A stretch of DNA of 64,000 bases, from assembly GCA_025529335.1 (NCBI GenBank), contig JAMYHX010000159.1:1-64000 (forward strand), given 5' to 3'. Below the pieces are notes generated by a model, which worked only from the letters and a program-made list of their open reading frames with translations, ran no database searches and was not told the DNA's origin. Made by a program: the position numbers and the translations under genes. Within the stretch, counting starts at the first letter, position 1. Each line of letters begins with the position of its first letter. Shown piece by piece: positions 11,737-21,712 of the stretch. Source of the DNA: Rhizopus sp. PT2906. Lineage: Eukaryota > Mucoromycota > Mucoromycetes > Mucorales > Rhizopodaceae.

Positions 11737-13582
11737 ATGAAGAGTTTTCAATTTGCTATTATTACCTTTACGGCTTCTCTTGGTTTATTAAAAAGAGCTG
11801 CTTGTGAATTTGATCCTAAATCTCATAATAATGTTATCCATTATTGGTTTGTGATGTTCATATTCAACTGTCAAACATTGTGATAACAGATGTAATCTTA
11901 GGGGTCAAAATTCAGCTAGTATGGCCGGTAATGATCTAGACCATACATTATGGCAAAAGGTTTTTCTTTTCTTTTGATATAAATTATATATATTGTCATT
12001 TATTAAAATATATGCAATAGCCTTTAGCAGAGTATTGCGATAGAGAAGAATTAGATGTGTTGGTTATCTCCTTCTTACATAAATTTGGTATGTTTTTTAT
12101 TGAACCTCTTTCATAACATGATTTCTAACCCATGCATATATCTTCAAGGTGAGGGCAGATTGACATCTTTTGATATTGCCAATAGTGGTAAAAATTGTAC
12201 AGGTTTCTTTCCAGGTAATAAATAAAAAAATGATATCTTGACTGTAAATATATCCATATATGTGTATTCCAGGCACGGAATTACTAAATTGTCCTCAAAT
12301 GGAGAACGGTAAGAGAGTGAACGTTCATATGTTGTATGAAACTAACAAAAGTATTACTAAAGATATAAAGTATTGTCAAGGGAAAGGCAAAAAGATACTT
12401 CTTTCCTTGGGTGGCGCAACTCCTGAATATGGTCTAGACTCAATTGAAAGCGGCCAGAATTTTGCTGACGAACTTTGGAATACGTTTGGTGCAGGCCAAC
12501 ATGAACACAGACCTTTTGGTAATGCGGTTGTAGATGGATTCGACCTTGACATAGAAAATGGAGCCAAGGCAGGTTATCCTGCATTCATCAATCGAATGCG
12601 TGAACATTACAGTAAACATTCTAACAAAAAATAGCGTTACCTTTAAAAGAAATGCTCAATTGATTCCTTTAGGTAAAGACACATCAAAGCAGTATTTCAT
12701 CTCTGGTGCGCCTCAATGTCCCTATCCAGATTATTATCTAGGCGAGGCCTTGGACACCGCATGGTTCGATTTTGTCATGTAAGCTATACAGGCCCACGTT
12801 TCGTTTTTTTTATACTTATGTCATCTATTAGGATTCAATTTTACAATAATGTAAGTGACATACCGAAATAGGTTGAACTGATATTAAAAGTATTTAGTAC
12901 TGCAACGTCATCAATGGTCCTCAATTCAACTACAACACTTGGGACGAATGGGCAAGAACAAAGTCGATAAACAAAGATGTCCGTCTCTTTGTTGGTATCC
13001 CTGGTAGCCCTTCAGCAGCAGGAAGAGGTTACGTACCATATAAACAGCTTGTGAGCATGATCAAACCTCTGCAGCAGTTGATGACATTTGGAGGAATTAT
13101 GGTGTGGGATGTATCCCAAGCTTATGGTAACACGATGGATGTTTTACCCAGCTATGCACATGGCATAGCGCAATTGATTCATAGGTAAACGTACATGTAT
13201 AAAACAAGGAAATGCCCTATTAAATAAGGATGTTATTACCAATAGTAGCAATACTACATTAGAAACAGTATTGGCACCTGAGAGCACTACCATAGCAACC
13301 ATGAACACTGTGTCACAATCGCCTGCTACCACTGCCGTCGTGATGACTACTACTATATCACCAATAGAAACCGCCTCAGCAGAAACGAATACGATCGATA
13401 TGACGACAAATAGACCTAATGAGATTCGGCATGGAGAACCATGTTTAGAAAATGGAGCCCTTAAATGTAGTGGGGAATCAAGCTATGGCCAATGTACTAA
13501 TGGTTACTGGGTCGTGCGTAACTGTCCAGTAGTCACGGTTTGTAAAGAGAACAATAACTCGATTTTCTGTGGATTTCCTTAA
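11737..13582 (+). CDS. Secreted class III chitinase (GH18) with CBM19
   Basis: Nine exons rebuilt: 11737-11846, 11902-11959, 12021-12087, 12149-12214, 12273-12611, 12673-12778, 12832-12850 (19 nt), 12898-13184 and 13246-13582. An N-terminal hydrophobic signal (MKSFQFAIITFTASLGLL) is followed by VIHYWGQNSA, the usual GH18 class III start. The catalytic DxxDxDxE motif is VDGFDLDIENG. The joined FVMIQFYNNYCNV and MVWDVSQAYG segments are conserved barrel strands. A Ser/Thr-rich linker leads to a cysteine-rich C-terminal domain (GEPCLENGALKCSG to CKENNNSIFCGF) of the CBM19 chitin-binding type. The role is cell-wall chitin remodelling outside the membrane. No GPI signal is evident. All junctions keep phase. 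Confidence 0.95.
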
Positions 13583-13670
13583 ATATAAAATTCGAGCAAA
13601 AAAGGGAAAGAGCAGGTTTTAATTTATACACAAAATAAATAAATAAAAAAGAACACATATTGATACAAAA

Positions 13671-14558
13671 CTAAAAGTAATTCATATTATCCAATTGCAT
13701 TTCATAATGGTTGTCTTTCGTCATTTTTGGTGAATATTCCTCAAAAGGGTCCAACTCAGAGCACGAAGAGGAATCATCTTGATATTTGATGTTACATTGA
13801 CGAGTCCTTGTCGCACGCTTTGATTTTCTTTTCTCATCTTTTGGTCCATTGCGATTGCGTTTCTTTATCACATCTGTTTTTAGGCTCAGTGGCCGCACAG
13901 TACCGTGTAGTTTGTAAAATAACCCACATGCATTGCATAGAGGTAAACCTTGAGGATTTCTTCGCCATAGAGGTGTGTTGCCCGTATTACAGTTTGAGCA
14001 TCGTGTTGAGTTGATTTGATGTTTGGATAGCGTGGGTAAAGAAGTGTTGCGTCTCTTTCTTTTTATTGCCTTTTGTGTGCTTCTTGCCTTTCTTTTCGTG
14101 CCATATTCTTCATCGCTCTCACCATAGGATGTACATTGTAAGGGCGTATGTTTATTATTCTTTATGAGAGTAGAGGGTGAGCATATCTGCTCTTCAGGAT
14201 GATTATCCACTGGTGTCTTCTGCACCAAGCATTCAGGCGGTAGATTTGAGTGTGGCGTGTTAATTAAGGGAAGAGGGGCTTGAAAGAGGTCAAGAGCGTC
14301 ATCATGAAAAGGTGTCATTTGTGGTTGGACGTTATCAAGAAACAAATCATCGTGCATATAGTTGATTGAATTAAATGATGTAAATAGTACAGGAAGCTGA
14401 TGTGGATCATCAGTAGTTACAGTAGCAGCGGCATTAGTTAAAGAATAATAGCTTGCGTTTGCTTTAGTATCCAAGAATAGGTCATTACAATTCCAGTATG
14501 GAATTTCTTGTGTGTATGAGAATGGGGTTGAGTTGATTGTACAGAATGTATGCTGCAT
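13671..14558 (-). CDS. GATA zinc-finger transcription factor, AreA/NIT2-type finger
   Basis: 295 residues in one exon, with a single class IVa finger: C-x2-C-x17-C-x2-C, reading CSNCNTGNTPLWRRN then LPLCNACGLFYKLHG, and a basic tail VIKKRNRNGPKDEKRKSKR. It should bind GATA sites in the nucleus. The finger type is that of nitrogen regulators (AreA/Gat1); whether this protein acts there cannot be told from sequence. The N-terminal half is acidic (DDLFLDN, DDALDLF), suggesting activation function, and a second basic patch KRKARSTQKAIKRKRR precedes the finger. The Met at 14558 was chosen; an in-frame Met at 14600 adds a hydrophobic stretch that looks like untranslated or intronic sequence. Confidence 0.87.
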   Translation of the reverse strand: MQHTFCTINSTPFSYTQEIPYWNCNDLFLDTKANASYYSLTNAAATVTTDDPHQLPVLFTSFNSINYMHDDLFLDNVQPQMTPFHDDALDLFQAPLPLINTPHSNLPPECLVQKTPVDNHPEEQICSPSTLIKNNKHTPLQCTSYGESDEEYGTKRKARSTQKAIKRKRRNTSLPTLSKHQINSTRCSNCNTGNTPLWRRNPQGLPLCNACGLFYKLHGTVRPLSLKTDVIKKRNRNGPKDEKRKSKRATRTRQCNIKYQDDSSSCSELDPFEEYSPKMTKDNHYEMQLDNMNYF

Positions 14559-15818
14559 ATGAAGAATAAAGAAGAAAAAAGGATAAAAAATACAGGGCAA
14601 AGTGTGATTAATCTTATAAATGGTGAAATGATCCGCTTAAATGGCGAGCTGAACATCCCGTTTGTGTTACCAATGAGATAGAGTAGATCCTTAGTTCAAT
14701 ACCTTTACTACGTTGATTCTACTTGCCGCTGTTCATACATTGATCCTTCTTTATCTTTTGTTGCCTTCGTCATATTTTCATGAAAACATCCAAGGGGGGC
14801 AAGAGAGTAAGACTAGCAAATGTATAGACGACGTGATATATAAATAAATGGGGTTGATAACGGATGTGAACGGACAGATCAACATAAATTACACAAGCAC
14901 AGATAGAGTTTTTAAGCGGTGGTTATATATATTGATACGATATCATAGGCTTAAGTTATTAAACTTCACATGGTCAACCCTGTATGCTTTCTATATTAAT
15001 TGATATTCTTCTTTTTTTTCCCTTTCTTTTAAGAGTTGTACATGTATCCGAGATTTATGTTCCTTACGTTGATACCGACCTTACCCTCCCCTTCCCGTTT
15101 GAAATATGATATTCTACAAGTCTTAATTTGCTACGGATTGCAGAAATCTAAGTATCCTATGACGAACACTATCATTGTGCTCACTTGAACCAAAACCTAT
15201 AAGCACTGTACAACCATATTTGGATGACAAGAGAAGAGCTTGCTTAAATAAAAAATTGTCGTCATGCAACAAAAGGTCAAATGGGCAGAGGTAACCATAC
15301 TGATTACGCATGCATATTAAAATATGGGAAATTACTTGAGTATCGTAGATAGTAACTTCTTTTTTTTTTTTTGCTCACCCTAAATCCCAGCAGGTTACAC
15401 TCTCTTATCGTTTATCTTTTGCGCAATCTAAATAGGCTTATCATCGACTTGTTCCTCTCTTGTTCCTCTCTTATCCCTTTTTCATATTTGAAATTATTTA
15501 TTGTATCTGCAATACAGTGCGACAAATTCTTGCTCATCTTTTTTTTTATCTTTTACTAAAGGTAGTTTTTATAAACACTCGCGTTATGCTCTTTTGTTGA
15601 TTATACAGTGATGCAGAACATTGATTATAGAAAGTACTGCCAATATAGTTCCTATAAACAGTTCATTCGCTGGGTCATAATATACTCAGTATATATTATC
15701 CATAATTGGATTTTCATGTTATCGTATATAAACTCAGACTAGCCCATTTAAGCAGTTCCTTACAGCATAAACAATCTTCTTTTTTCCCTCGATCATTCAA
15801 CTGCATTTTATTAACAAA
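14559..15818. other. Divergent intergenic region
   Basis: About 1.26 kb between the start codons of the GATA factor and the xanthine dioxygenase gene, which are transcribed away from each other. It contains T-rich tracts (for example 15360-15371) and no supported reading frame. Several GATA/TATC words are present, but in such AT-rich DNA they carry no weight. Confidence 0.45.
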
Positions 15819-17199
15819 ATGACCTTTACTATTGAACCTATCATACCTTCAGCGAAACAATCTGGTGTTGACTTTGGTGCAATCATAAATGACCTTGACC
15901 TTGAAAGGATAACACGTATGTGTCTTTTTTTTTTATTTACACAATGCAAAAGAGAGAGAAAGAAAGAGAAAAAGGGCTGCGCTTACTGATTGATTTTTTT
16001 TCTTTAGCTGAAGACTTTGATAAGTTATACGAAGCAGTCTATACATACCAAGTCATTGTTGTAAGAAACCAAGGTCATGTTACTCCCCATACTCAGTATG
16101 AGCTAACCAAACGCTTCGACCCACAAAATATTGACATGTATGGCCACGGTGGCATGCATCGTGCTTCCGAATCTATTATTGCAAGAGATATATCTCCTTT
16201 ACCAGTACAGCCTCAGGTGCAGCTGTTGGGAAATGGTATAGTTCGAAATCATTGTGGTATTGATGAAAAAAAACTTGTCCATCCTAGCCATACCGTTTTC
16301 CACAAGACGCCTCTAACAAAGGAACAAATGGATGCTGGCTATACTCGGTTTTACCGTTGGCATATGGACGCCGCTCTTTATAAACTAAATCCTCCCAAAG
16401 TAACAACTTTGTTTGGTATTAAAAATCCTGTAAGTTATTGTTATGATGTGATGCCTCGAACTAATCTATTTATAGAGTTCAAGAAGGGAAATTGTTCGAT
16501 ATGATGATGGAACAGGTGATGAACTAGAAGTTCAGCTAGGAACCACAGCCTGTAAGTAAACATATACGTCATCGTAATACCTTTATTGATTACTCCTGGT
16601 AGTCATTTCTGGACAAAAAGCGTTTGAGATTCTGCCTCCTGAGATGAAAGAGCTTGCATTTAAAACTCAGGTGAAATATGCAGCACATCCTTATGTTTGG
16701 ATTTCAAAAGCAAAAGCCCATTCCACAGGTCTGGGCATGGTATCAGAAGGAAAAGAGCTTCCAAAGGAAGAATTGCCTCCAATTGATGAAAAGGATATAA
16801 AAATATACCCAATGGTAAAATATAAATAGTTGTTTAAAGGGGGGAAAACTAACAATAAAATAGTTATGGAAGAATCCAGTGACTAATAAGGTTCATTTGC
16901 AAGTTCATCCTGCAGCCGTGGAAGATTTAATTATTGACGGAAAGCCGGTTGGTGACTTGGAGAAAGTCCGAGAAATCCTTTATAAAATTCAGAGGCCAGG
17001 TATTAGTCCTGAAAACGTCTATGCTCACGAATGGAAGGATGGTGACTTTGTTATCTTTCATAACCGTGGCGTTCTTCATTCAGTTGTGGGTAGTCTGAGA
17101 GAAGATGATTTTAGGTTATTCCATCAGTGCAATATTGCAAGTGCGGATGAACCTGTGCCTGTTACAGAACAAGACTTTGCGCCCTATAAACGTAACTGA
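15819..17199 (+). CDS. Xanthine dioxygenase, Fe(II)/2-oxoglutarate dependent (TauD/TfdA fold)
   Basis: Five exons: 15819-15915, 16008-16429, 16476-16551, 16603-16814 and 16864-17199, giving 380 residues. Fungal XanA enzymes hydroxylate xanthine to uric acid, using 2-oxoglutarate and oxygen, as an alternative to molybdenum xanthine dehydrogenase in purine use. The metal ligands are His151 and Asp153 in YRWHMDAALY and His341 in HNRGVLHSVVG, very near the positions reported for XanA. Other family blocks are PPKVTTLFGIKNP, RYDDGTGDELEVQLGTTA, FEILPPEMK, and YAAHPYVWISKAKA. No peroxisomal or secretion signal is seen. The protein could instead act on a related TauD substrate, but the block pattern favours xanthine. 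Confidence 0.88.
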
Positions 17200-17259
17200 T
17201 GACATAAATAAACAATTTGTACATTCTCTTGTTCACTCTTTTCTCTCTTTTATTTTACG

Positions 17260-17656
17260 GGAAACACTACATGCACGAAAAAATCCACAGCAAAGTGGCT
17301 AATGCTATGAGTGCTTCCTATGTTGTCACTTTACAACTTTGCACTACCAAAGCCGCTATCTAACCTAAGGCTGTCCAATTCACTCTTTGATATAAAATAC
17401 GATATCATCCTGATTACATGTAATTGATCAAACTGACAGCATATATTAAAATAAAGCAATAACAGTATTTCTTTTTTTTTTTATCTCCTTTTTCTCGAAA
17501 AGAAACATAACAATTTGGCGACTTTATAAAGTCATATTTATCTTGATGCTACACATTACAAAGTTGTGTTGGATGGCATCATAGGTAGTATCTGGAGATA
17601 GTGCAAGTAGAGTTAGCCTAACTTCTAGTGTATTTTCTAGTGCATGTAGTGTTTTC
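17260..17656. repeat. Dispersed repeat, copy A, with inverted ends
   Basis: This 397-bp unit is related to copy B at 36260-36530. Both copies share a long block around TGGATGGCATCATAGGTA and another around AATAAAGCAATAACAG, at roughly 80-85% identity by eye. Its ends are inverted copies: GGAAACACTACATGCAC at 17260 and the complement at 17640-17656. The same inverted ends are seen in copy B. This suggests a small non-autonomous transposon or a mobilised gene 3' end. No clear target-site duplication was seen. Confidence 0.6.
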
Positions 17657-17871
17657 CTGTGTTTTATACACGGAGGCATGCTTACATAAGTGCCATTGGC
17701 AATATCCTGATGATTCTGATACGATGCCAACACCACTGGATCTGCCATCGAGTGTCCAACCGTCAAAAGAAGTATGTACGTTGACATCTTACCGATAATA
17801 CCACCTGTGCCACAACTCGATGATATAATGTATGCCAAGGTATTCAAGGATGAATATTCAAAAACCCACAA
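17524..17871 (-). CDS. Hypothetical frame ending inside repeat copy A
   Basis: A 115-codon frame with no recognised domain. Its last ~50 residues (HALENTLEVRLTLLALSPD then TYDAIQHNFVMCSIK) lie inside the repeat and are matched by an open frame in copy B (HALENTPKIRLTLRALSPD then TYDAIQQNFVMCSVK). Weak similarity also continues upstream of the inverted end (VSMPP against ISLPS). Two copies staying open over the same frame hints that it was once coding. It could equally be repeat DNA that happens to be open. Confidence 0.3.
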   Translation of the reverse strand: MWVFEYSSLNTLAYIISSSCGTGGIIGKMSTYILLLTVGHSMADPVVLASYQNHQDIANGTYVSMPPCIKHRKTLHALENTLEVRLTLLALSPDTTYDAIQHNFVMCSIKINMTL

Positions 17872-18300
17872 ACAGATGAACTGAAAGATATGCTATGAAA
17901 AAGGGTTGACTGAAGGCTACTTTGCCAGATACTGTATTTTTATAATAAAATTATTTACGTAAAAAGGCGAAAAAGAAAAATGCTTGAATAAAACGACACC
18001 ATGTCAAAAGAGAGAGAGAGAGAAACGTATTCTAATATTAGCTTTACTTACCACCAACGTACATTTTGGGAGGAGGGTAGCGATAACTGTTGTTTTTGAC
18101 AACATTACAATGGTTTCAATACGACATCTAAATTTGGAAATACAGTATATCCATGAATGTCAAAGCTGATACTACGACAATACTCTTGGAGACGATGAAT
18201 TTACATTTCGTACAGCATGAATTTTGTTCTCACCATTGAGTGCATTTGTTTTTGATTACAGGCGAATTTACTTTCCAGAAAGAGTGTATAAGAATTACAA
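17872..18300. other. Intergenic, nothing recognised
   Basis: About 430 bp between the repeat-associated frame and the presumed Helitron end. It contains a GA-rich tract near 18007-18022 and no supported gene. Confidence 0.4.
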
Positions 18301-18301
18301 A

Positions 18302-18376
18302 ACTAGCTGCTTCCAACTCGCTACACTCGTTTTTGCATGTCGTCATGCTGCCACAGGCTTAAGGGCTTCGCCCTTT
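18302..18376 (-). mobile_element. Possible Helitron 3' end
   Basis: Downstream (minus strand) of the helicase pseudogene there is a short GC hairpin, AAGGGCTTCGCCCTT at 18361-18375, followed 55 bp further by ACTAG (CTAGT on the minus strand). Helitrons end with a small hairpin and CTRR. The spacing here is larger than usual, so the assignment is tentative. Confidence 0.3.
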
Positions 18377-18639
18377 GTGATGAGTAAGGGCAAATGCTAA
18401 CAGGACGCTTTATTTAAGCGAAGGGCTAAATTTGAATTTTTGTGCGCCTAACGACATACTTCGACTCCCCTCTGCATGCTTATTTTATTGATACAATAGT
18501 GTTACATAGATGGTTTTATAAAATTAAAGTTTATTCATAATAGAAAGCATATAATTTAATTAATAATATTATTTGTAAAGATTTACATGTTGAAAAGAAT
18601 GGCATAGTCATAAATAATTCATAGTTGTAGGCATATGTT

Positions 18640-19330
18640 TGTTTGACGATTATACGATATGTAATATAGGTGGGCATAGTAGTGAAGGAGTAATTCGGGA
18701 TAGACAACGTTATTGGTTGTATTTGAGCTTTCTGGCAGAAGGACTGGGATACCAGAAAGAGAAGTGACTCTTGAAAGAACGACATATAGTTGTCCATACA
18801 TAAATGATGGTTGTCTTAGATCGACGCCCACATATTTTAATGATTGTCCTTGGGATTTGTTGATAGTCATAGCAAAGCATAATTTAACAGGAAATTGCTT
18901 CCTTAAAGTGAATGGTGATTCGCCTTCTTGCGTTGACAGTGTAAACCGAGGTATAAATTCTAATGGGCCATCTGACTTATTGGCTAGGCGAGCCTGAAGC
19001 ATATAGCCGCCAATTCGTACAACAACCAGGCGAGTACCATTATATAGACCTCTTGCTGGGTCAACATTTCATAGTAGCATTATAGGCGCGCCAACTTTGA
19101 GCTCAAGCTTAGATGGGGGTAAGCCTGTTGGATCCAAGCTGTGCAAATATTCTGCTGGAACAGTGTGTAAACCATCAGCTTCATTAACATCAGCAGAGTC
19201 CGTGGACAGAAGCGTAACCTTTTCATCAGGAACTTTACCGAGGATAATCTCGTTTATTCTTCCGACTGTGTCGTTTCTGGTAGCTAATATGGCTCCTTGG
19301 CAAAAGCAACTTTTGTTGAACAGCACCGTG
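18640..19330 (-). pseudogene. Helitron PIF1-like helicase, 5'-truncated, one premature stop
   Basis: The minus strand reads through the C-terminal half of a Helitron Rep/helicase: ILATRNDTVGRINEIIL, SLDPTGLPPSKLELKVG, PIMLL, then a TGA at 19068-19070, then NVDPARGLYNGTRLVVVRI, FPVKLCFAMTINKSQGQSL and GQLYVVLSRVTS. The last two are the conserved helicase motifs V and VI of PIF1-type enzymes. Only one stop interrupts it, in the position where relatives carry Arg (CGA to TGA, a C-to-T change). The Rep domain and helicase motifs I-III are absent upstream, so it is a truncated, relatively young copy. Confidence 0.85.
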
Positions 19331-19756
19331 GTATGTCTTGATGCTACTCATTGTGTATCACACATACAAAGAGGCATCATATACACAACGGAGGCAACAA
19401 TGATTGGGATAAGTATGACTTCCAATCATTTGCTAAAAGCATATCTTTAATCATTATAAATAAAAAGTGCTGTTAAATCAATAATTTACAAGTCATATTT
19501 TATAACTAAAATGAAAGTCAAAACCGCAGATTGGTACCGAGAGCACTGTATATTAGAATGATGTTGAAGAATGCGCTCAATGAAGTTGGCAAATGATCGA
19601 ATGGTTCTTTATATAGTCTTTCATATACTATTCCCTTCAATATCCTTTTTTAGACATTCATTCCCCATTCATCTATGTCTAAATAGGCTTTATTGTTATA
19701 AAATAAATAAATAATGGCACAAACGTTCGGTAAGTGAAAGCACTGTATGTCATGTA
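19331..19756. other. Intergenic between Helitron remnant and PEN-2
   Basis: About 425 bp, AT-rich. It contains the 3' flank of the PEN-2 gene. A minus-strand open frame running into it from 19862 is a shadow of PEN-2 exon 2 in another frame. Nothing else was recognised. Confidence 0.45.
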
Positions 19757-20099
19757 TCAAACTCCTTTGGGTATAACCACTGTGATACCATCTACATCTG
19801 TTGACCATGCCACTCGCTTGTTGACAAAGATAGCGTACCATGTCGTTAATAGAATAAACCAAGTAATACAGCCCGTTAATGAAAGATAAATGTCTAAAAG
19901 AACATTAACAACTGAATGTGAATGTGTGTTAATTATTACATTTCTTTAATTCCCTTGGTGCATTCGGTGATTGACTTGTCTTGTAAAAGTACATAAAGTT
20001 AACAAGCCATAAGAAGGGCAAGAAAGCAAGCCCTCCATAAAACATCTTTTTGGAAATGGACACTTGTTCCTCAAAGCTCATCTTGTCTAATCTCGGCAT
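19757..20099 (-). CDS. PEN-2, gamma-secretase subunit homologue
   Basis: Two exons, 19940-20099 and 19757-19893, join at a phase-1 GT-AG intron to encode 98 residues, close to the ~101 of animal PEN-2. PEN-2 is the presenilin-enhancer membrane subunit of gamma-secretase. Diagnostic blocks are FYGGLAFLPFLWLVNFMYF in exon 1 (animal PEN-2 has YLGGFAFLPFLWLVN) and GCITWFILLTTWYAIF in exon 2, followed by a C-terminal VVIPKGV like the usual IPLGTP ending. Two hydrophobic segments are evident. Neither exon alone would be recognised by an ORF caller, so the gene may be missing from automatic annotations. It lies 96 bp downstream of the signal peptide peptidase gene on the same strand. Confidence 0.9.
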
Positions 20100-20195
20100 A
20101 TGGGTATAAAGAAGAAAATTTCCTTTTTGAAATAAAATGAAAAGGGGGTATTTACATACAAGTTTATTGTTATTCTCTTGTCTTTCACAATTTCT

Positions 20196-21464
20196 TTACT
20201 CTTCTAATTCAATTTCTTCTACTTGAACCTTCTTTTCTTCAATTACTTCTTGTTCAACAATTTGTTCAATGATTTGTGATTCAGGTCTCTTTTTCTTCTT
20301 TTCATCCTCCTTTTCCTTCTTCTTTTCATCTTCGACAGTATACAAGAACAGTTCCTTTAATTCACCACGAATAGCAGCGGTGATCAAGACAGAGAGAATG
20401 CAGGCAGGAGAAAGGTAAAGAAGTGCAGGTTGAGCAGCATTGAAGATGTGCATGACTGCTGTCGTAGTGACTAAACCGAGAATGTAAGCAATAAAGCATG
20501 CAGTGAAGTAAGGTTTAGGAAAATCAGTCGATCTGAATTCACCAACAGGGTTACGTTTCCACGACATATGGCGATCGTAACGCAAGGTCAGGGCAACAAA
20601 GATACCTGGGATCACAATGTCACCTAATCCGAGCATGGCAAAAGAGGTTGCCTTTCCGTAAATGTATTCAATGATATGTCTAGGCCACAAGAGTTTGATG
20701 GGTGCATCAAAGTTTTTGGCAACAGAGACCATGACGGGAGTGTAAAAGACCCAAAAGATATCATAAAAGAAGAGACCGCTTAATAGGATCATGCCAGTCT
20801 TGAAAGAGTCGAGTGATAGCAATTGAATAGCATTGACAGAGAACGAAAGACCAAAGATGTTGGAGGCAATCCAGTTCTTGGTTAAACCGTAATAAACGGT
20901 CAATACAATAGAGAAAAATAGCATGATGAAATGAATGACCGTAAAGCTAAAGCGGGAGATGTCTGCACGTAGACGCGTATACCAATATAAGTATTTAATT
21001 AAATGTAACAAATAATAACACTTACTTTTAGATCGTTTAGATAATGTTACTTTATATTTAGCAACATGCTTTAACCAAGAGACAGGCACAATCTTTCTAA
21101 AGACATCCAAAGATGCCTTTGTAACTGCAGCGCTTCCCATAATTGAAAAGTATGCGGTCAAGACATAGTTAATGTACTTTTTATCCACGTATTTGTATAC
21201 AAGGTACATTGAGAATAACACACCAGAACCAATGATAGGAAACATGTAAGCATCTTCAGAAGAAAGACTTTCAGTGATCGACTCATCTTCATCATCGGAA
21301 TCTTCAAGTGGAGATTCTGTCTTCTTTCTTTTGGGTGCATTAGCAGGTCTTTTCATACTACGGATAGAATTGACAGATCCCCAATAGATGGGCACTGCAG
21401 CCATGGTAACCATAGCACCATAAGCAATATATAAGCCAAGTTCCTTGTTGTTTTCAAAATCCAT
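20196..21464 (-). CDS. Signal peptide peptidase (intramembrane aspartyl protease)
   Basis: A multi-pass ER membrane aspartyl protease of the presenilin/SPP fold that cleaves remnant signal peptides and other type II segments. The catalytic YD is in GLFFYDIFWVFYTPVMV, and GLGD is in FAMLGLGDIVIPGIFVAL. The PAL motif follows in AAQPALLYL. Several further hydrophobic helices are present, and the C-terminal tail is highly charged (KKKEKEDEKKKKRPE). A probable 63-nt GT-AG intron (20963-21025) is a multiple of three and has no stop. Spliced, the protein is 401 residues; unspliced, 422. SPP subfamily orientation is inferred from the NWIASNIFG block. Presenilins share YD/GLGD but lack this N-terminal arrangement. 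Confidence 0.94.
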   Translation of the reverse strand: MDFENNKELGLYIAYGAMVTMAAVPIYWGSVNSIRSMKRPANAPKRKKTESPLEDSDDEDESITESLSSEDAYMFPIIGSGVLFSMYLVYKYVDKKYINYVLTAYFSIMGSAAVTKASLDVFRKIVPVSWLKHVAKYKVTLSKRSKSKCYYLLHLIKYLYWYTRLRADISRFSFTVIHFIMLFFSIVLTVYYGLTKNWIASNIFGLSFSVNAIQLLSLDSFKTGMILLSGLFFYDIFWVFYTPVMVSVAKNFDAPIKLLWPRHIIEYIYGKATSFAMLGLGDIVIPGIFVALTLRYDRHMSWKRNPVGEFRSTDFPKPYFTACFIAYILGLVTTTAVMHIFNAAQPALLYLSPACILSVLITAAIRGELKELFLYTVEDEKKKEKEDEKKKKRPESQIIEQIVEQEVIEEKKVQVEEIELEE

Positions 21465-21712
21465 TTGATTAGAAACAAAGAAAAAAAGAAATAATAAAAC
21501 GACACAGGTTCAATTTATCTGTTCCCCTATTTCTCTAGACGTTCATTTCTCTTATTGGCCAATTCGTATTTGCCAATAGTAACGGAGCTTGATTGTACCT
21601 ACACTAAGGACAACCAACGCGCACACGCACCGTCACTTTTGGACTATTTTTTTTCTGCGCAGACGCGATCTTTTTCTTTTTTCTTTCTTTTTTTAAAAAC
21701 AATATATCAATC
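21465..21712. promoter_or_regulatory. Divergent promoter region of SPP and RPA2
   Basis: 248 bp between two divergent start codons. It contains a CCAAT-like word on the minus strand near 21557 (TTGGCCAATTCG) and pyrimidine-rich leader sequence before RPA2. No specific factor site can be assigned. Confidence 0.4.

Noticed and set aside
19650..19862. 70-codon minus-strand frame near PEN-2
   Set aside because: It is the PEN-2 second exon read in the wrong frame. The correct frame gives the conserved WFILLTTWYAIF segment.
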